Positions 45,952 to 54,520 of a DNA stretch of 64,000 nucleotides are shown here, piece by piece. Where the stretch lies: the NCBI RefSeq assembly GCF_049747295.1, contig NZ_JBMHJM010000001.1, positions 2,480,001-2,544,000 on the forward strand, in the 5' to 3' direction. The DNA comes from Afipia sp049747295 (GTDB lineage: Bacteria; Pseudomonadota; Alphaproteobacteria; Rhizobiales; Xanthobacteraceae). The notes below the pieces were generated by a model, which was given only the letters and a program-made list of their open reading frames with translations, was not told the DNA's origin and searched no databases. Every line of letters begins with the position of its first letter. Positions within the stretch are counted from its first letter, which is position 1. The position numbers and the translations under genes are program-made.

Positions 45952-47147
45952 CTTGATTTTGGTTTCAGCATCACCGTTGTCAACGGCACAAGCATGATCC
46001 CGCGCGCCTCGAGCTGCTTGGCCCAGTTCCCGATCCGTTCGATCGACACCGGCAATGCGGACGCAACGCCGATGGCGGAGCCGCGCTCCCGTGCCAATGT
46101 CTCGAGTTTAGCGAGAGATCGGTCGATATCGAGGGGCGTGGGCAGCGTATCGATGGTCACGTCGGCCTTGGCGTACGGCATGCTGATGCTGTCGGCGAGA
46201 ACGCCAGCAACGCTTCGCGAGACCGAGCCATCGTCGAGATAGGCCAGCCCGCGTTTACCGGCGTCCTGAATGATGGGCTTCATGACGGCATCGCTCGCCA
46301 AGAGGCGCGATCCCATGAAATTCGCGATGCCGACATAACCTTGGAACCGACTCATATGCCACGCAAGGCGGTCGAGGTTCTGTTCGGGACCGAGCGACGT
46401 CAGAAGAGTCTGCGGGCCGGGATCGTTGTCAGGATAATCGAACGGTTCCATCGGCACCTGAAGCAGCACCTCGTGCTTTTGCGCGCGGGCTCGCGTCACG
46501 AGCTTGGCGGGATCGGCACCATACGGCGTGAAAGCTAGGGTTACTGCGCCGGGAAGTTTGAGAATGGCTTCGGTCGTCTTGGCGGCGCCGACGCCGAGCC
46601 CTGTGATGACAATGGCGATGCTTGGCGTCTTCGCGGCGCGCGCGCGTTCGGCGTCGCTGCCGGCGGCATAGGCGCGGAACGGTTTCAGGCTGCCCGCGAC
46701 AGTCGGAATCATGCCAAAGCGCGATGCTTCGAGCAGCTTCGGATTGATGTCGGCCGCCGGTGCTGACGAGTCATCGCTTTTGGCCGCGCCGTCGGAACCG
46801 CCTCCGATCACAACGTCCTGACGGCTGCCGCTCGAGCCATCGATGATCGTGACTGTTTGCTTCCCTGCGGCGTTTTGAGCTTCGCCGGCCGGCGCTTGGG
46901 CCTGCGGGGCCATGGTGGATGGTGGAGCAGATTTGTCGCCCGACGACGGCGCTTTGTAGGTGACCGTGGCGATCGGCTCACCGCCCAAGGGGTTGTTGTT
47001 GAAAATCGCGAACCCGAGAAAGGTCGCAAGAAAAAGACCGAACAGAGCGGTCAGTGCCTGCGGTGCGGTGAAGGGAAGCTGGAATCGCCGTCTGCGCGGC
47101 CGATCCTGCCCGAGTGGGGCGCTCAGATCGTCGGTGGTCACTGCCAA
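45948..47147 (-). CDS. yibQ: Divergent polysaccharide deacetylase family protein (YibQ-like)
   Basis: A 399-residue protein with a cytoplasmic Arg-rich start, one membrane anchor (LTALFGLFLATFLGFAIF), a low-complexity Ala/Pro/Ser linker to about residue 140, and a C-terminal divergent polysaccharide deacetylase domain. Characteristic segments are IAIVITGLGVGAAKT, LPGAVTLAFTPYGADP, EVLLQVPMEPFDYPDNDPG and YLDDGSVSRSV. It probably acts on envelope glycans; activity is unproven. Gene order ctpA-yibQ-rppH is usual here. Its stop codon lies in the CTAG end of repeat 4. Confidence 0.88.
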   Translation of the reverse strand: MAVTTDDLSAPLGQDRPRRRRFQLPFTAPQALTALFGLFLATFLGFAIFNNNPLGGEPIATVTYKAPSSGDKSAPPSTMAPQAQAPAGEAQNAAGKQTVTIIDGSSGSRQDVVIGGGSDGAAKSDDSSAPAADINPKLLEASRFGMIPTVAGSLKPFRAYAAGSDAERARAAKTPSIAIVITGLGVGAAKTTEAILKLPGAVTLAFTPYGADPAKLVTRARAQKHEVLLQVPMEPFDYPDNDPGPQTLLTSLGPEQNLDRLAWHMSRFQGYVGIANFMGSRLLASDAVMKPIIQDAGKRGLAYLDDGSVSRSVAGVLADSISMPYAKADVTIDTLPTPLDIDRSLAKLETLARERGSAIGVASALPVSIERIGNWAKQLEARGIMLVPLTTVMLKPKSS

Positions 47148-47248
47148 TCAACCTCGCGAATCAATCGGTCGAATCCTAGCACGACCACGGCGAGCGGGCC
47201 GCACGCTGCGGCGTGAAACCAAGATAGTTTGCGGAGGCGGATACCAAC

Positions 47249-47273
47249 GAAAAGGGCGGCCCGAAGGCCGCCC
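47249..47273 (-). terminator. Terminator after ctpA
   Basis: The arms GGGCGGC and GCCGCCC enclose a 6-base loop. On the minus strand TTTTCGTT follows. It lies about 35 bp past the ctpA stop and ahead of yibQ. Confidence 0.72.
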
Positions 47274-47306
47274 AAACCGGATTTAATGTTTTGTTCTAAG
47301 AGCCTG

Positions 47307-48650
47307 TCAGTTGGCAGCCTTGTTGCTCGCCTTGTCGGTAGGCGTCGGTGCCGAGGTGGTCTGTTTGATGCCGTGAAGCAGATCATCAGCCATCTTCAGA
47401 GCCTTGTCGTCCTTGGCATCCGGCGGCACGTAGGACTGCGAACCGGTCTCTTCCTGGCCTTCAGCCTTGAGATGGCCGCGCAATGACGCTTCGCCCTTGG
47501 TGTCGGTCTTCGACTTCAACTCATCAGGCACGTCCTGCAGAACTTCGATGTCCGGGATGATGCCCTTGGCCTGGATCGACTTGCCCGACGGCGTGAAGTA
47601 GCGCGCAGTGGTCAGCCGAAGCGCACCATTGCCCGAGCCAAGCGGGATGATGGTTTGCACCGATCCCTTGCCGAACGAACGGGTGCCGAGCAGCGTTGCG
47701 CGCTTGTGATCCTGCAAGGCGCCCGCGACGATTTCCGAAGCCGATGCGGAGCCGCCATTGATCAGAACGATCACCGGCTTGCCCTTGGCGAGGTCGCCAG
47801 GCTTGGCGGTCCGGCGCTGCGTTTCCTCGGCATTGCGGCCGCGGGTCGAGACGATCTCACCGCGATCGAGGAATGAGTCGGAGACCGATACGGCTTCCTC
47901 AAGCAGCCCGCCCGGGTTGTTGCGCAGGTCAAGGATGTAGCCCTTGATCTTGTCCGGACCGATCTGCTGGGTCAGGTTGGCCATCTCGCGCTTCAGGCCC
48001 TCAGTGGTCTGCTCGTTGAAGGTCGTGATGCGGATATAGGCGATGTCGTCGCTCTCGACGCGGGCGCGCACGGAGCGGACGCGGATGTTATCGCGGGTCA
48101 GGGTGACCTCGATCGGCTTGTCCTGTCCCTTGCGGACGATCTTCAGCCTGATCTTGGTGTTGATCGGGCCGCGCATCTTCTCGACGGCCTGGTTCAGGGT
48201 CAGACCTTGAACCGCCTCGTCGTCGAGGTTGGTGATGATGTCGTTGGCCATGATGCCGGCCTTCGACGCGGGCGTATCGTCGATCGGCGAAACGACCTTG
48301 ATCAGGCCGTCTTCCATCGTGACTTCGATGCCGAGTCCACCGAATTCACCGCGCGTCTGCACCTGCATGTCACGGAAGCTCTTGGCATCCATGTAGCTGG
48401 AGTGTGGGTCAAGACCACTCAGCATGCCGCTGATGGCGGTTTCGACCAGTTTGCTGTCATCCGGCTTCTCGACGTAGTCGCTGCGGACGCGCTCAAACAC
48501 GTCGCCGAACAGATTGAGTTGGCGATACGTGTCCGACGATGCGGCGCGCGCTGTCGATCCGACCAAAGCCGCGCGCGGCTGCGTCAGGAAGAGCGTTGCT
48601 GCCGCGCCTGCAGCGGCGCTGAGGAGGATAAGGGAAGTCTTACGCATCAT
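47307..48650 (-). CDS. ctpA: Carboxy-terminal processing protease (S41 family)
   Basis: A 447-residue periplasmic serine protease with a PDZ domain, related to CtpA/Prc. A signal peptide or anchor follows MMRKTSLILLSAAAGAAATL. The PDZ region includes GGLGIEVTMEDGLIKVVSPI. The catalytic serine is in NGGSASASEIVAGAL and the lysine in GTRSFGKGSVQT. YILDLRNNPGGLL is also conserved. The chosen ATG at 48650 overlaps the envC stop by 4 bp, so the two genes are coupled. Together they probably control peptidoglycan hydrolysis. Confidence 0.93.
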   Translation of the reverse strand: MMRKTSLILLSAAAGAAATLFLTQPRAALVGSTARAASSDTYRQLNLFGDVFERVRSDYVEKPDDSKLVETAISGMLSGLDPHSSYMDAKSFRDMQVQTRGEFGGLGIEVTMEDGLIKVVSPIDDTPASKAGIMANDIITNLDDEAVQGLTLNQAVEKMRGPINTKIRLKIVRKGQDKPIEVTLTRDNIRVRSVRARVESDDIAYIRITTFNEQTTEGLKREMANLTQQIGPDKIKGYILDLRNNPGGLLEEAVSVSDSFLDRGEIVSTRGRNAEETQRRTAKPGDLAKGKPVIVLINGGSASASEIVAGALQDHKRATLLGTRSFGKGSVQTIIPLGSGNGALRLTTARYFTPSGKSIQAKGIIPDIEVLQDVPDELKSKTDTKGEASLRGHLKAEGQEETGSQSYVPPDAKDDKALKMADDLLHGIKQTTSAPTPTDKASNKAAN

Positions 48651-50041
48651 CCGCGAACCTTTTCGCCTTGTTTTGCGGCCCACCATGGGCCCGAATCAAT
48701 TGGAGTGCCGTCTTTCCGGAACTCGACATAGAGGACTGGCTGGCTGGGTGCCGCCGCTAGAATTGAAGCGACCTGAGACGTGCTTCCCATGGTCGCAACC
48801 GGCTCTCCCGTCAGAACAAACTGGCCGATGTTGACCGAAATACGTTCCATCCCGGCGATCAGTACATGATATCCGCCGCCCGCATTGAGGATCAAGAGTT
48901 GTCCATAGCTTCGGAAGGGTCCCGCATACACAACCCAGCCATCACACGGGGTTGTGACCTGAGCCCCCGGTCGCGTGGCTACGGAAATACCCTTTTCCTG
49001 GCCGCCAACGCCATCGGAACCGCCGAAATTCCGGATCTTGGTGCCGTTAACCGGCATCGGCAATAAACCCTTGGCGGACGCGAAAGCGATGGCCGGGCTG
49101 AGGCGGCCCGGATCCTTGAGGGCGCCGAGGTCCGGCTTGCCGTTCAATGCCACCGGGGTTCCCTTCAACTCCGCAGCGGCCGCAGCCTTCGCGGCCGCCT
49201 TCACGTCCTGCTCCATCTTCGCGATCAGGTCCTGAAGGCTGTCGGCCTGCCGTGACAGGTTGGCTGCGCGTTGCCGCTCGGCCTCCATATCCCTTTCAGC
49301 GTCGGCCTGGCTTTTCTGGCGTTCCTGGACCAGAGCGGCCAGCCGCGTGCGGTCGGAATTGAGCTTGTCGCGATCGGCGGCCAGCCTGTCGCGCTCCTCG
49401 GAAATATTCTTTCGTAGCGAAACGAGTTCACCCAGGTCGCTTGCGAGCTTTGTGGCGCGGGCGCGCATCTCTGGCACCACGGCGCCGAGCAGCATCGCGG
49501 TTCGCAGCGACTGCAGGGCATCCTCCGGCCTGACGATGAGCGCGGGCGGCGCCCGGCGTCCGGCTCGCTGGAGGGCGGCAAGCACCTCGGCGATCTCGTC
49601 GCGGCGCGATTCGAGCGAGGCACGTATCTGGAGCTCTCGCGCATCCAATGGCCGGAGCCGGCCTTCGGTGTCGGCCATCTGGCTTTCGACATCGCGGACG
49701 CGCCCTGCAACATCGATCAATTGCTGGTTCAGTTTGGCACGGTCTTGGCCAATGGCGGCGATGTCAGCCTTGAGCTTCTGCTCCTGCTCAGCTGCTTGTC
49801 TCTGCTGTTCGCGCGCGGCTTCGAGCTCTTGCGTTCGTTGCTTGATCGCCTCGGGGTCCGGTGCTGCGATCTGGGTCTTGTTGGTTTGGCTCTTGGCAGT
49901 CTGGGCAGCGGCCGTTGAAATCAAGAGACCGATCACGTCAACATGAGCCGCTTGCACGCATGACAAAGCCAGGGGCAATGCTGCGCCCTGCATCAACCTG
50001 CGCATCGTCAGCGGGTTTGCGGTGCTTATCGCGTGGGTCAC
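48647..50041 (-). CDS. envC: EnvC-like murein hydrolase activator with degenerate LytM domain
   Basis: A 464-residue periplasmic protein. A signal peptide is followed by a long coiled coil (about residues 60-290, rich in Glu, Arg, Lys and Ala) and a C-terminal LytM/M23 domain. The metal-binding positions of active M23 peptidases are altered: the HxxxD position reads GISVA and the HxH position reads LYVEF. This is the pattern of EnvC-type activators, which stimulate amidases and do not cut themselves. It is coupled to ctpA and lies downstream of rlmH. Confidence 0.9.
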   Translation of the reverse strand: MTHAISTANPLTMRRLMQGAALPLALSCVQAAHVDVIGLLISTAAAQTAKSQTNKTQIAAPDPEAIKQRTQELEAAREQQRQAAEQEQKLKADIAAIGQDRAKLNQQLIDVAGRVRDVESQMADTEGRLRPLDARELQIRASLESRRDEIAEVLAALQRAGRRAPPALIVRPEDALQSLRTAMLLGAVVPEMRARATKLASDLGELVSLRKNISEERDRLAADRDKLNSDRTRLAALVQERQKSQADAERDMEAERQRAANLSRQADSLQDLIAKMEQDVKAAAKAAAAAELKGTPVALNGKPDLGALKDPGRLSPAIAFASAKGLLPMPVNGTKIRNFGGSDGVGGQEKGISVATRPGAQVTTPCDGWVVYAGPFRSYGQLLILNAGGGYHVLIAGMERISVNIGQFVLTGEPVATMGSTSQVASILAAAPSQPVLYVEFRKDGTPIDSGPWWAAKQGEKVRG

Positions 50042-50065
50042 GTGCGGTTCAATATGTCTGCCGAC

Positions 50066-50548
50066 TCAAGCGCGGTGATAAGGGTGGCCGGACAAAATGG
50101 TCGCGGCCCGATAAATCTGTTCCAGTAACATGACACGCACCATCTGATGCGGCCAGGTCGCTTTGCCGAATGCGACGCTGAACTTTGCTTTGCGCCTCAA
50201 TTCAGGCGAAAGTCCGTCCGCGCCGCCGATCAAAAAAACAGCATTTGGAACTGATTCGTCGCGCCAACGGCCAAGATGTCGTGCGAAAGTGGCGCTGTCG
50301 ATAGTCTCCCCGCGCTCATCGAGGGCAATGATGGACGATTTGTCAGGAATCAGCGCCGTGATTGCCAGAGCTTCTTCGGCGATTCGTGCCGCCGCATCGC
50401 GTGCCCGGCTTTCCGGAATCTCGTGAATCTGGAGGCCGCGAAATCCGAGCTTGCGGCTGATGTCGTCAAAACGTTCGCGATAGCGTTCAGCGAGCTCCCG
50501 TTCGGGACCTTGCTTGAGGCGGCCGATGCCAATGACGATGACGTGCAT
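50066..50548 (-). CDS. rlmH: 23S rRNA (pseudouridine1915-N3)-methyltransferase RlmH
   Basis: A 160-residue SPOUT methyltransferase that modifies helix 69 of 23S rRNA. The start MHVIVIGIGRLKQGPERELA is typical. The SAM-binding knot has FLIGGADGLSPELR, and the C-terminus ends in QIYRAATILSGHPYHR, the family signature. A longer frame upstream was not used because MHVIVIG is the conserved start. Confidence 0.95.
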   Translation of the reverse strand: MHVIVIGIGRLKQGPERELAERYRERFDDISRKLGFRGLQIHEIPESRARDAAARIAEEALAITALIPDKSSIIALDERGETIDSATFARHLGRWRDESVPNAVFLIGGADGLSPELRRKAKFSVAFGKATWPHQMVRVMLLEQIYRAATILSGHPYHRA

Positions 50549-50594
50549 GAGAGTCTTTAACATGCGCCACGGCAGCCGGACATGTGTTTGTTGT

Positions 50595-51587
50595 TTACGG
50601 TAAATCCGTCTCAGCCGATGGAGAGCCGAGTGCATTCGCGCGTACATCGGAGGGTTTTGCGCCGTAACGGCGTCGGAACGTGCGGTTGAAGTAGGACAGG
50701 TCGCGGAAGCCGACATCATAGGCGATGGCGCTGATCGCGCGCTTCGCCAGACGCGGATCGGACAACATCCGATGAGCCTGCATCAGGCGCTGCGTCAGAA
50801 TGAATTCGGACACCGACAAACCTTCGGCTTCGAACAGCATGTTGACATAGCGGGCAGAGATGCCGTGGCGCTGTGCCAGCATCTCGGCAGACAGGTTTTG
50901 CCGAAAAAGGTCAGCCGCGATGTCATCCTTGATGGCACGCAGCCGCGCCATGCGCACGCCACGCTGTCCAGCGATCTGCGCACCGTCAGACGTTGCGCCG
51001 AGCGCCAGGCTGGCGAGATCGTGCATGTGCAGCACCACGGCGCGGCGCAACGCCGGTGTTGCCAGCGCGTCCATGTCCTCCATGATCCCGGCGTACCTGA
51101 TCAGCATCTGCAAGGCGGGATTGTCGCGTGCAACGGCGCGAACAAGGGCTGCATCGACATCCGGTGTGAGTGACGACAGCAGTGATCGGTCAAGCCGGAA
51201 GTTCAGCAGGCGGGATGGCACATTGCCATAGAAAACCCCCGCCGAGCCATTCGATATCAGTGTCGCTTCGCCGTCCCGGATCGTGACTTCCCGTCCGATT
51301 TGCTGAAGCGTGCCGCAGCCCTGTGACGTGAAGACGAGAACGACATCGTCGTTATCGATCATTTCGGCGCTGTGGGTGTTGCGTGTCGGCGAAATGATGC
51401 CGGATGCAAGGCCGAAGCCCGACAGCCCGCGTACCGTGAAATCCAGTTCAAAAGGATGGTCGGGATGTGGATCTATCTCGAGCTGCATAACCTGGCGTCC
51501 GTAGGTTTCCCGGAACGCCTCCACACGGTCACGGCCTGAGAACGCTGCACTCGTCAGGTGCATCGTTATGAAGTCGTCATTCACCAT
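50595..51587 (-). CDS. AraC-family transcriptional regulator
   Basis: A 330-residue regulator. The N-terminal two thirds resemble the AraC-binding-like domain of AraC/OxyR-independent activators (FELDFTVRGLSGFGLASGII, then VVLVFTSQGCGTLQ). The C-terminal third has the two helix-turn-helix motifs, first around LAQRHGISARYVNMLFEAEG and then VGFRDLSYFNRTFRRRYG, with the usual proline before the end (AKPSDVR). It lies between rlmH and rsfS, which are normally adjacent in this group. The ligand and targets are unknown. Confidence 0.88.
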   Translation of the reverse strand: MVNDDFITMHLTSAAFSGRDRVEAFRETYGRQVMQLEIDPHPDHPFELDFTVRGLSGFGLASGIISPTRNTHSAEMIDNDDVVLVFTSQGCGTLQQIGREVTIRDGEATLISNGSAGVFYGNVPSRLLNFRLDRSLLSSLTPDVDAALVRAVARDNPALQMLIRYAGIMEDMDALATPALRRAVVLHMHDLASLALGATSDGAQIAGQRGVRMARLRAIKDDIAADLFRQNLSAEMLAQRHGISARYVNMLFEAEGLSVSEFILTQRLMQAHRMLSDPRLAKRAISAIAYDVGFRDLSYFNRTFRRRYGAKPSDVRANALGSPSAETDLP

Positions 51588-51914
51588 TCACGCCCCCGCG
51601 CCAGAGGCGTTTTATTACCATGGGATTGGTGGCGGTGCCATTCAGGAGGGTTCAGCAACGCCGCAACTTCATCGAAGCTTGATTGCCGGCTTTCCGATGG
51701 CTGCGATCGGATTTTTCGCGAATTGCGCGGCCTTTAAGCAACGCGGCCCGTCAACTGTGTGGGTCGAACTTTCACGCGACGAGGGCTGGCCCGTATCGCG
51801 CGGAGCAACAAGGTGCGGGGAATTTGGCGCGCCAATTTTTGTGCCGCAGACATGCGGCACAAGACATGCGACGCAAAAGTTTCGCAGCCGAGGCCGCGAT
51901 CAGGTGTGCGCTTT
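51588..51914. other. Intergenic region between rsfS and the AraC regulator gene
   Basis: About 330 bp without a supported gene. It contains a 12-bp palindrome TTGGCGCGCCAA (51824-51835) and, 3 bp away, a hairpin with 10-bp arms TTGTGCCGCA and TGCGGCACAA (51839-51862). Neither has a U-tract. The pair may end rsfS transcription or bind the adjacent regulator. Confidence 0.45.
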
Positions 51915-52313
51915 TCAGCGCGCGCGTTTTGCCGTCGGTTTGTCCGAGGTCCACATCTTTTCAAGATTGTAGAACTCACGGACTTCCGGTCTGAACACGT
52001 GAACGATCACATCGCCGGAGTCGATCAGCACCCAGTCGCAGGCGGTCAGGCCTTCGACGTGAGGAGCTGCGATTCCGCTCTCCTTGAGACCCTTGGCGAC
52101 ATTCTCCGCGATCGCGCCGACGTGGCGGTTGGCCCGCCCCGAGGTGACGATCATGTAGTCGGTGATGGAGGATTTGCCGCGGAGGTCGATGGTGACCGTC
52201 TCTTCCGCCTTCATGTCGTCAAGACGGGAGAGGATCAGGTTCAGCGTCTCGTCGGCGTCAGGGCGCGCCTTCAAGGCCGCTACAGGCATCGTTTCAGTAC
52301 GAGCCTTGGACAA
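51915..52313 (-). CDS. rsfS: Ribosomal silencing factor RsfS
   Basis: A 132-residue protein of the DUF143/RsfS family, which binds L14 and blocks subunit joining in stationary phase. The core contains VTIDLRGKSSITDYMIVTSG, then RHVGAIAENVAKGLKESG and WVLIDSGDVIVHVF, all typical. It follows nadD by about 145 bp, a normal order in this group. Confidence 0.93.
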   Translation of the reverse strand: MSKARTETMPVAALKARPDADETLNLILSRLDDMKAEETVTIDLRGKSSITDYMIVTSGRANRHVGAIAENVAKGLKESGIAAPHVEGLTACDWVLIDSGDVIVHVFRPEVREFYNLEKMWTSDKPTAKRAR

Positions 52314-52458
52314 TACAGACGTGGTCAGGGACCATTCCTTTCACTGTATCGCGAGCATCGAATCCTGATGCCCGCTTCATCATAAACACTTGGGGTTAAC
52401 GTTTTCAATCTTCCAGAGTGGAACTTCAGTGCGGCGTAAAGTTCCTTGCTGAAAAACA

Positions 52459-53103
52459 TCATGGGCTCTTCCAACTCCCATCCGGGTTCCGGAGACGAGT
52501 GGAAGAGAGGTCCGATTTGAGACCCGTCAGAAATGTCCACGCAGGTGCGCGGCGAGCAGCCAAGGTTCCCGCATCCCGCTCATCGACACGGTAATGCGCC
52601 AGCGTTTGTGCGGCCACAGAGGAGAGAGCGCGAAAGCTGTCGGGCGGGCGGTCGATCACGGCGATCGGCACCAGGTCTGCGATGCGTCGCCAGCTTTCCC
52701 AGCGATTGAATTGCGCAAGATTATCGGCGCCCATGATCCAGACAAAACGCACGCCGGAACAACGGCGACGCAGGTATGAAATCGTGTCCATTGTATACCG
52801 CGTGCCGATGACAGCTTCGAGACAGCTGACATCGATGCGCGGATCATTCGCCATTTTCTCCGCGGCAGCGACCCGGTCATCGAGCGTATGGAGGGCTTGT
52901 CCGCGCTTCAGCGGATTCCCCGGCGACACCAGCCACCAGATGCGGTCGAGCTTCAGACGCTTCAATGCAAACAGGCTGATCGCACGGTGAGCATCGTGCG
53001 GCGGATTGAATGATCCTCCCAGCAAGCCGATGCGCATGCCATCCGTATGAAACGGGATGTCATGAGGCTGATGAATCTCGGCGGGCAATGTCAGGTCGTT
53101 CAC
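52459..53103 (-). CDS. nadD: Nicotinate-nucleotide adenylyltransferase
   Basis: Makes deamido-NAD from nicotinate mononucleotide and ATP. The 214-residue protein has the nucleotidyltransferase motif GLLGGSFNPPHDAH, then WWLVSPGNPLK and the second ATP motif SDLSSTRLR. The first 22 residues precede the conserved MRIGLLGG start; a start at 53037 is an alternative. The chosen start overlaps proA by 4 bp. Confidence 0.93.
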   Translation of the reverse strand: MNDLTLPAEIHQPHDIPFHTDGMRIGLLGGSFNPPHDAHRAISLFALKRLKLDRIWWLVSPGNPLKRGQALHTLDDRVAAAEKMANDPRIDVSCLEAVIGTRYTMDTISYLRRRCSGVRFVWIMGADNLAQFNRWESWRRIADLVPIAVIDRPPDSFRALSSVAAQTLAHYRVDERDAGTLAARRAPAWTFLTGLKSDLSSTRLRNPDGSWKSP

Positions 53104-54392
53104 GGGCGCGTTTGGCCTGTGCCGTGAACGCGATATTTAAAGCTGGTCAGTTGCTCGACGCCGACCGGCCCTCTTGCGTGGAATTTGCCGGTCGCGATTC
53201 CGATCTCCGCACCGAAACCGAATTCTCCGCCGTCGGCGAACTGCGTCGAGGCATTGTGCAGAACGATGGCCGAGTCGACTTCGTTGAGAAACGTCTGAGC
53301 GGCCTTCGCGTCTTCGGTGACGATGGCGTCGGTATGGTGCGAACCGTAGCGTTCGATATGCGCGATCGCTTCATCAAGTCCGCCCACGACTTTCGCCGAG
53401 ATGATCGCGTCTTCGTATTCGGTCGCCCAATCTTCTTCCGACACGGGCTTCACGCGGGCATCGACTGCACGCACGTCGTCTGTGCCGCGAACTTCACAGC
53501 CGGCATCGAGCAGCATCGTCACCAGCGGCTTGAGCTGGGTCGGCGCAACGGCCTTGTCGACCAGCAGAGTCTCGGTCGCGCCGCAGACGCCGGGACGCCG
53601 CATTTTGGCGTTGAGCACGATGGTCTTGGCCATGTCGAGTGATGCAGCCTTATCGACGAAGACGTGATTGACGCCTTCGAGATGTGCGAACACCGGCACG
53701 CGGGCTTCGTCCTGTACGCGGGCGACCAGGTTCTTGCCGCCACGCGGAACGATCACATCGATCGCACCCTGAAGTCCGGCCAGCATCAATCCAACCGCCG
53801 CACGATCGCGCGTCGGCACCAGCACGATTGCCTCTTCGGGCAGTCCCACTTTGCGCAGCCCTTCCACCAGGCATCGATGGATTGCGCTGCACGAGCGGAA
53901 ACTGTCGGAGCCGCCGCGCAGGATCACGGCGTTGCCGGACTTGAGACAGAGCGCACCGGCGTCCGCTGCAACATTGGGGCGGCTTTCGAAGATCACGCCG
54001 ATCACGCCGAGCGGCACGCGCACGCGTTCGATGGTCATGCCGTTGGGACGTGTCCAACTCTCCATCACTTTACCGACAGGATCGGCGATGTCGCGCACGA
54101 CATCGATGCCCGCGGCCATCGCCTTGATGCGCGCTTCATTGAGCGCGAGACGGTCGACGAATGCCGTGCTTGAACCGGCAGCTTTCGCCTCTTCGACATC
54201 CTCCGCGTTGGCGGCGAGGATCGCGGAGGCATTGGCGCGGATGGCATCAGCCATCGCAGCCAGAGCCGCGTTCTTCTGCTCTGTTGGCGCGATCGCCAGC
54301 ACGCGCGCGGCGCGGCACGCGCCGGCGGCAAGCTCCATCATGAGAGCATTGAGGTCTGTCGTGCCATCAAGGGCTTTGAGCGGGGCGGTCAT
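53100..54392 (-). CDS. proA: Glutamate-5-semialdehyde dehydrogenase
   Basis: The second enzyme of proline synthesis, reducing glutamyl-5-phosphate with NADPH. The 430-residue aldehyde-dehydrogenase-fold protein has GVIFESRPNVAADAGALCLK, the catalytic cysteine C270 in RRPGVCGATE, and HTDAIVTEDAKAA. proB lies upstream on the same strand with a 128-bp gap, and nadD overlaps downstream by 4 bp. Confidence 0.96.
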   Translation of the reverse strand: MTAPLKALDGTTDLNALMMELAAGACRAARVLAIAPTEQKNAALAAMADAIRANASAILAANAEDVEEAKAAGSSTAFVDRLALNEARIKAMAAGIDVVRDIADPVGKVMESWTRPNGMTIERVRVPLGVIGVIFESRPNVAADAGALCLKSGNAVILRGGSDSFRSCSAIHRCLVEGLRKVGLPEEAIVLVPTRDRAAVGLMLAGLQGAIDVIVPRGGKNLVARVQDEARVPVFAHLEGVNHVFVDKAASLDMAKTIVLNAKMRRPGVCGATETLLVDKAVAPTQLKPLVTMLLDAGCEVRGTDDVRAVDARVKPVSEEDWATEYEDAIISAKVVGGLDEAIAHIERYGSHHTDAIVTEDAKAAQTFLNEVDSAIVLHNASTQFADGGEFGFGAEIGIATGKFHARGPVGVEQLTSFKYRVHGTGQTRP

Positions 54393-54520
54393 GTCGGTCT
54401 ATCTGGGGTGGAATTTACCTAAGGCCATGCCGTAGCACAGAAAATCCGGCGCTGCGAGATTTAGCAGGCATGGCAGCCCGGCGAGGGGTCGGCCAGTGGC
54501 CGATAACAACCCAGAAAGAG

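Noticed and set aside
51568..51972. A 134-codon plus-strand frame upstream of rsfS
   Set aside because: It overlaps the AraC start and the rsfS end on the opposite strand, has no ribosome binding site and has no recognisable motif.
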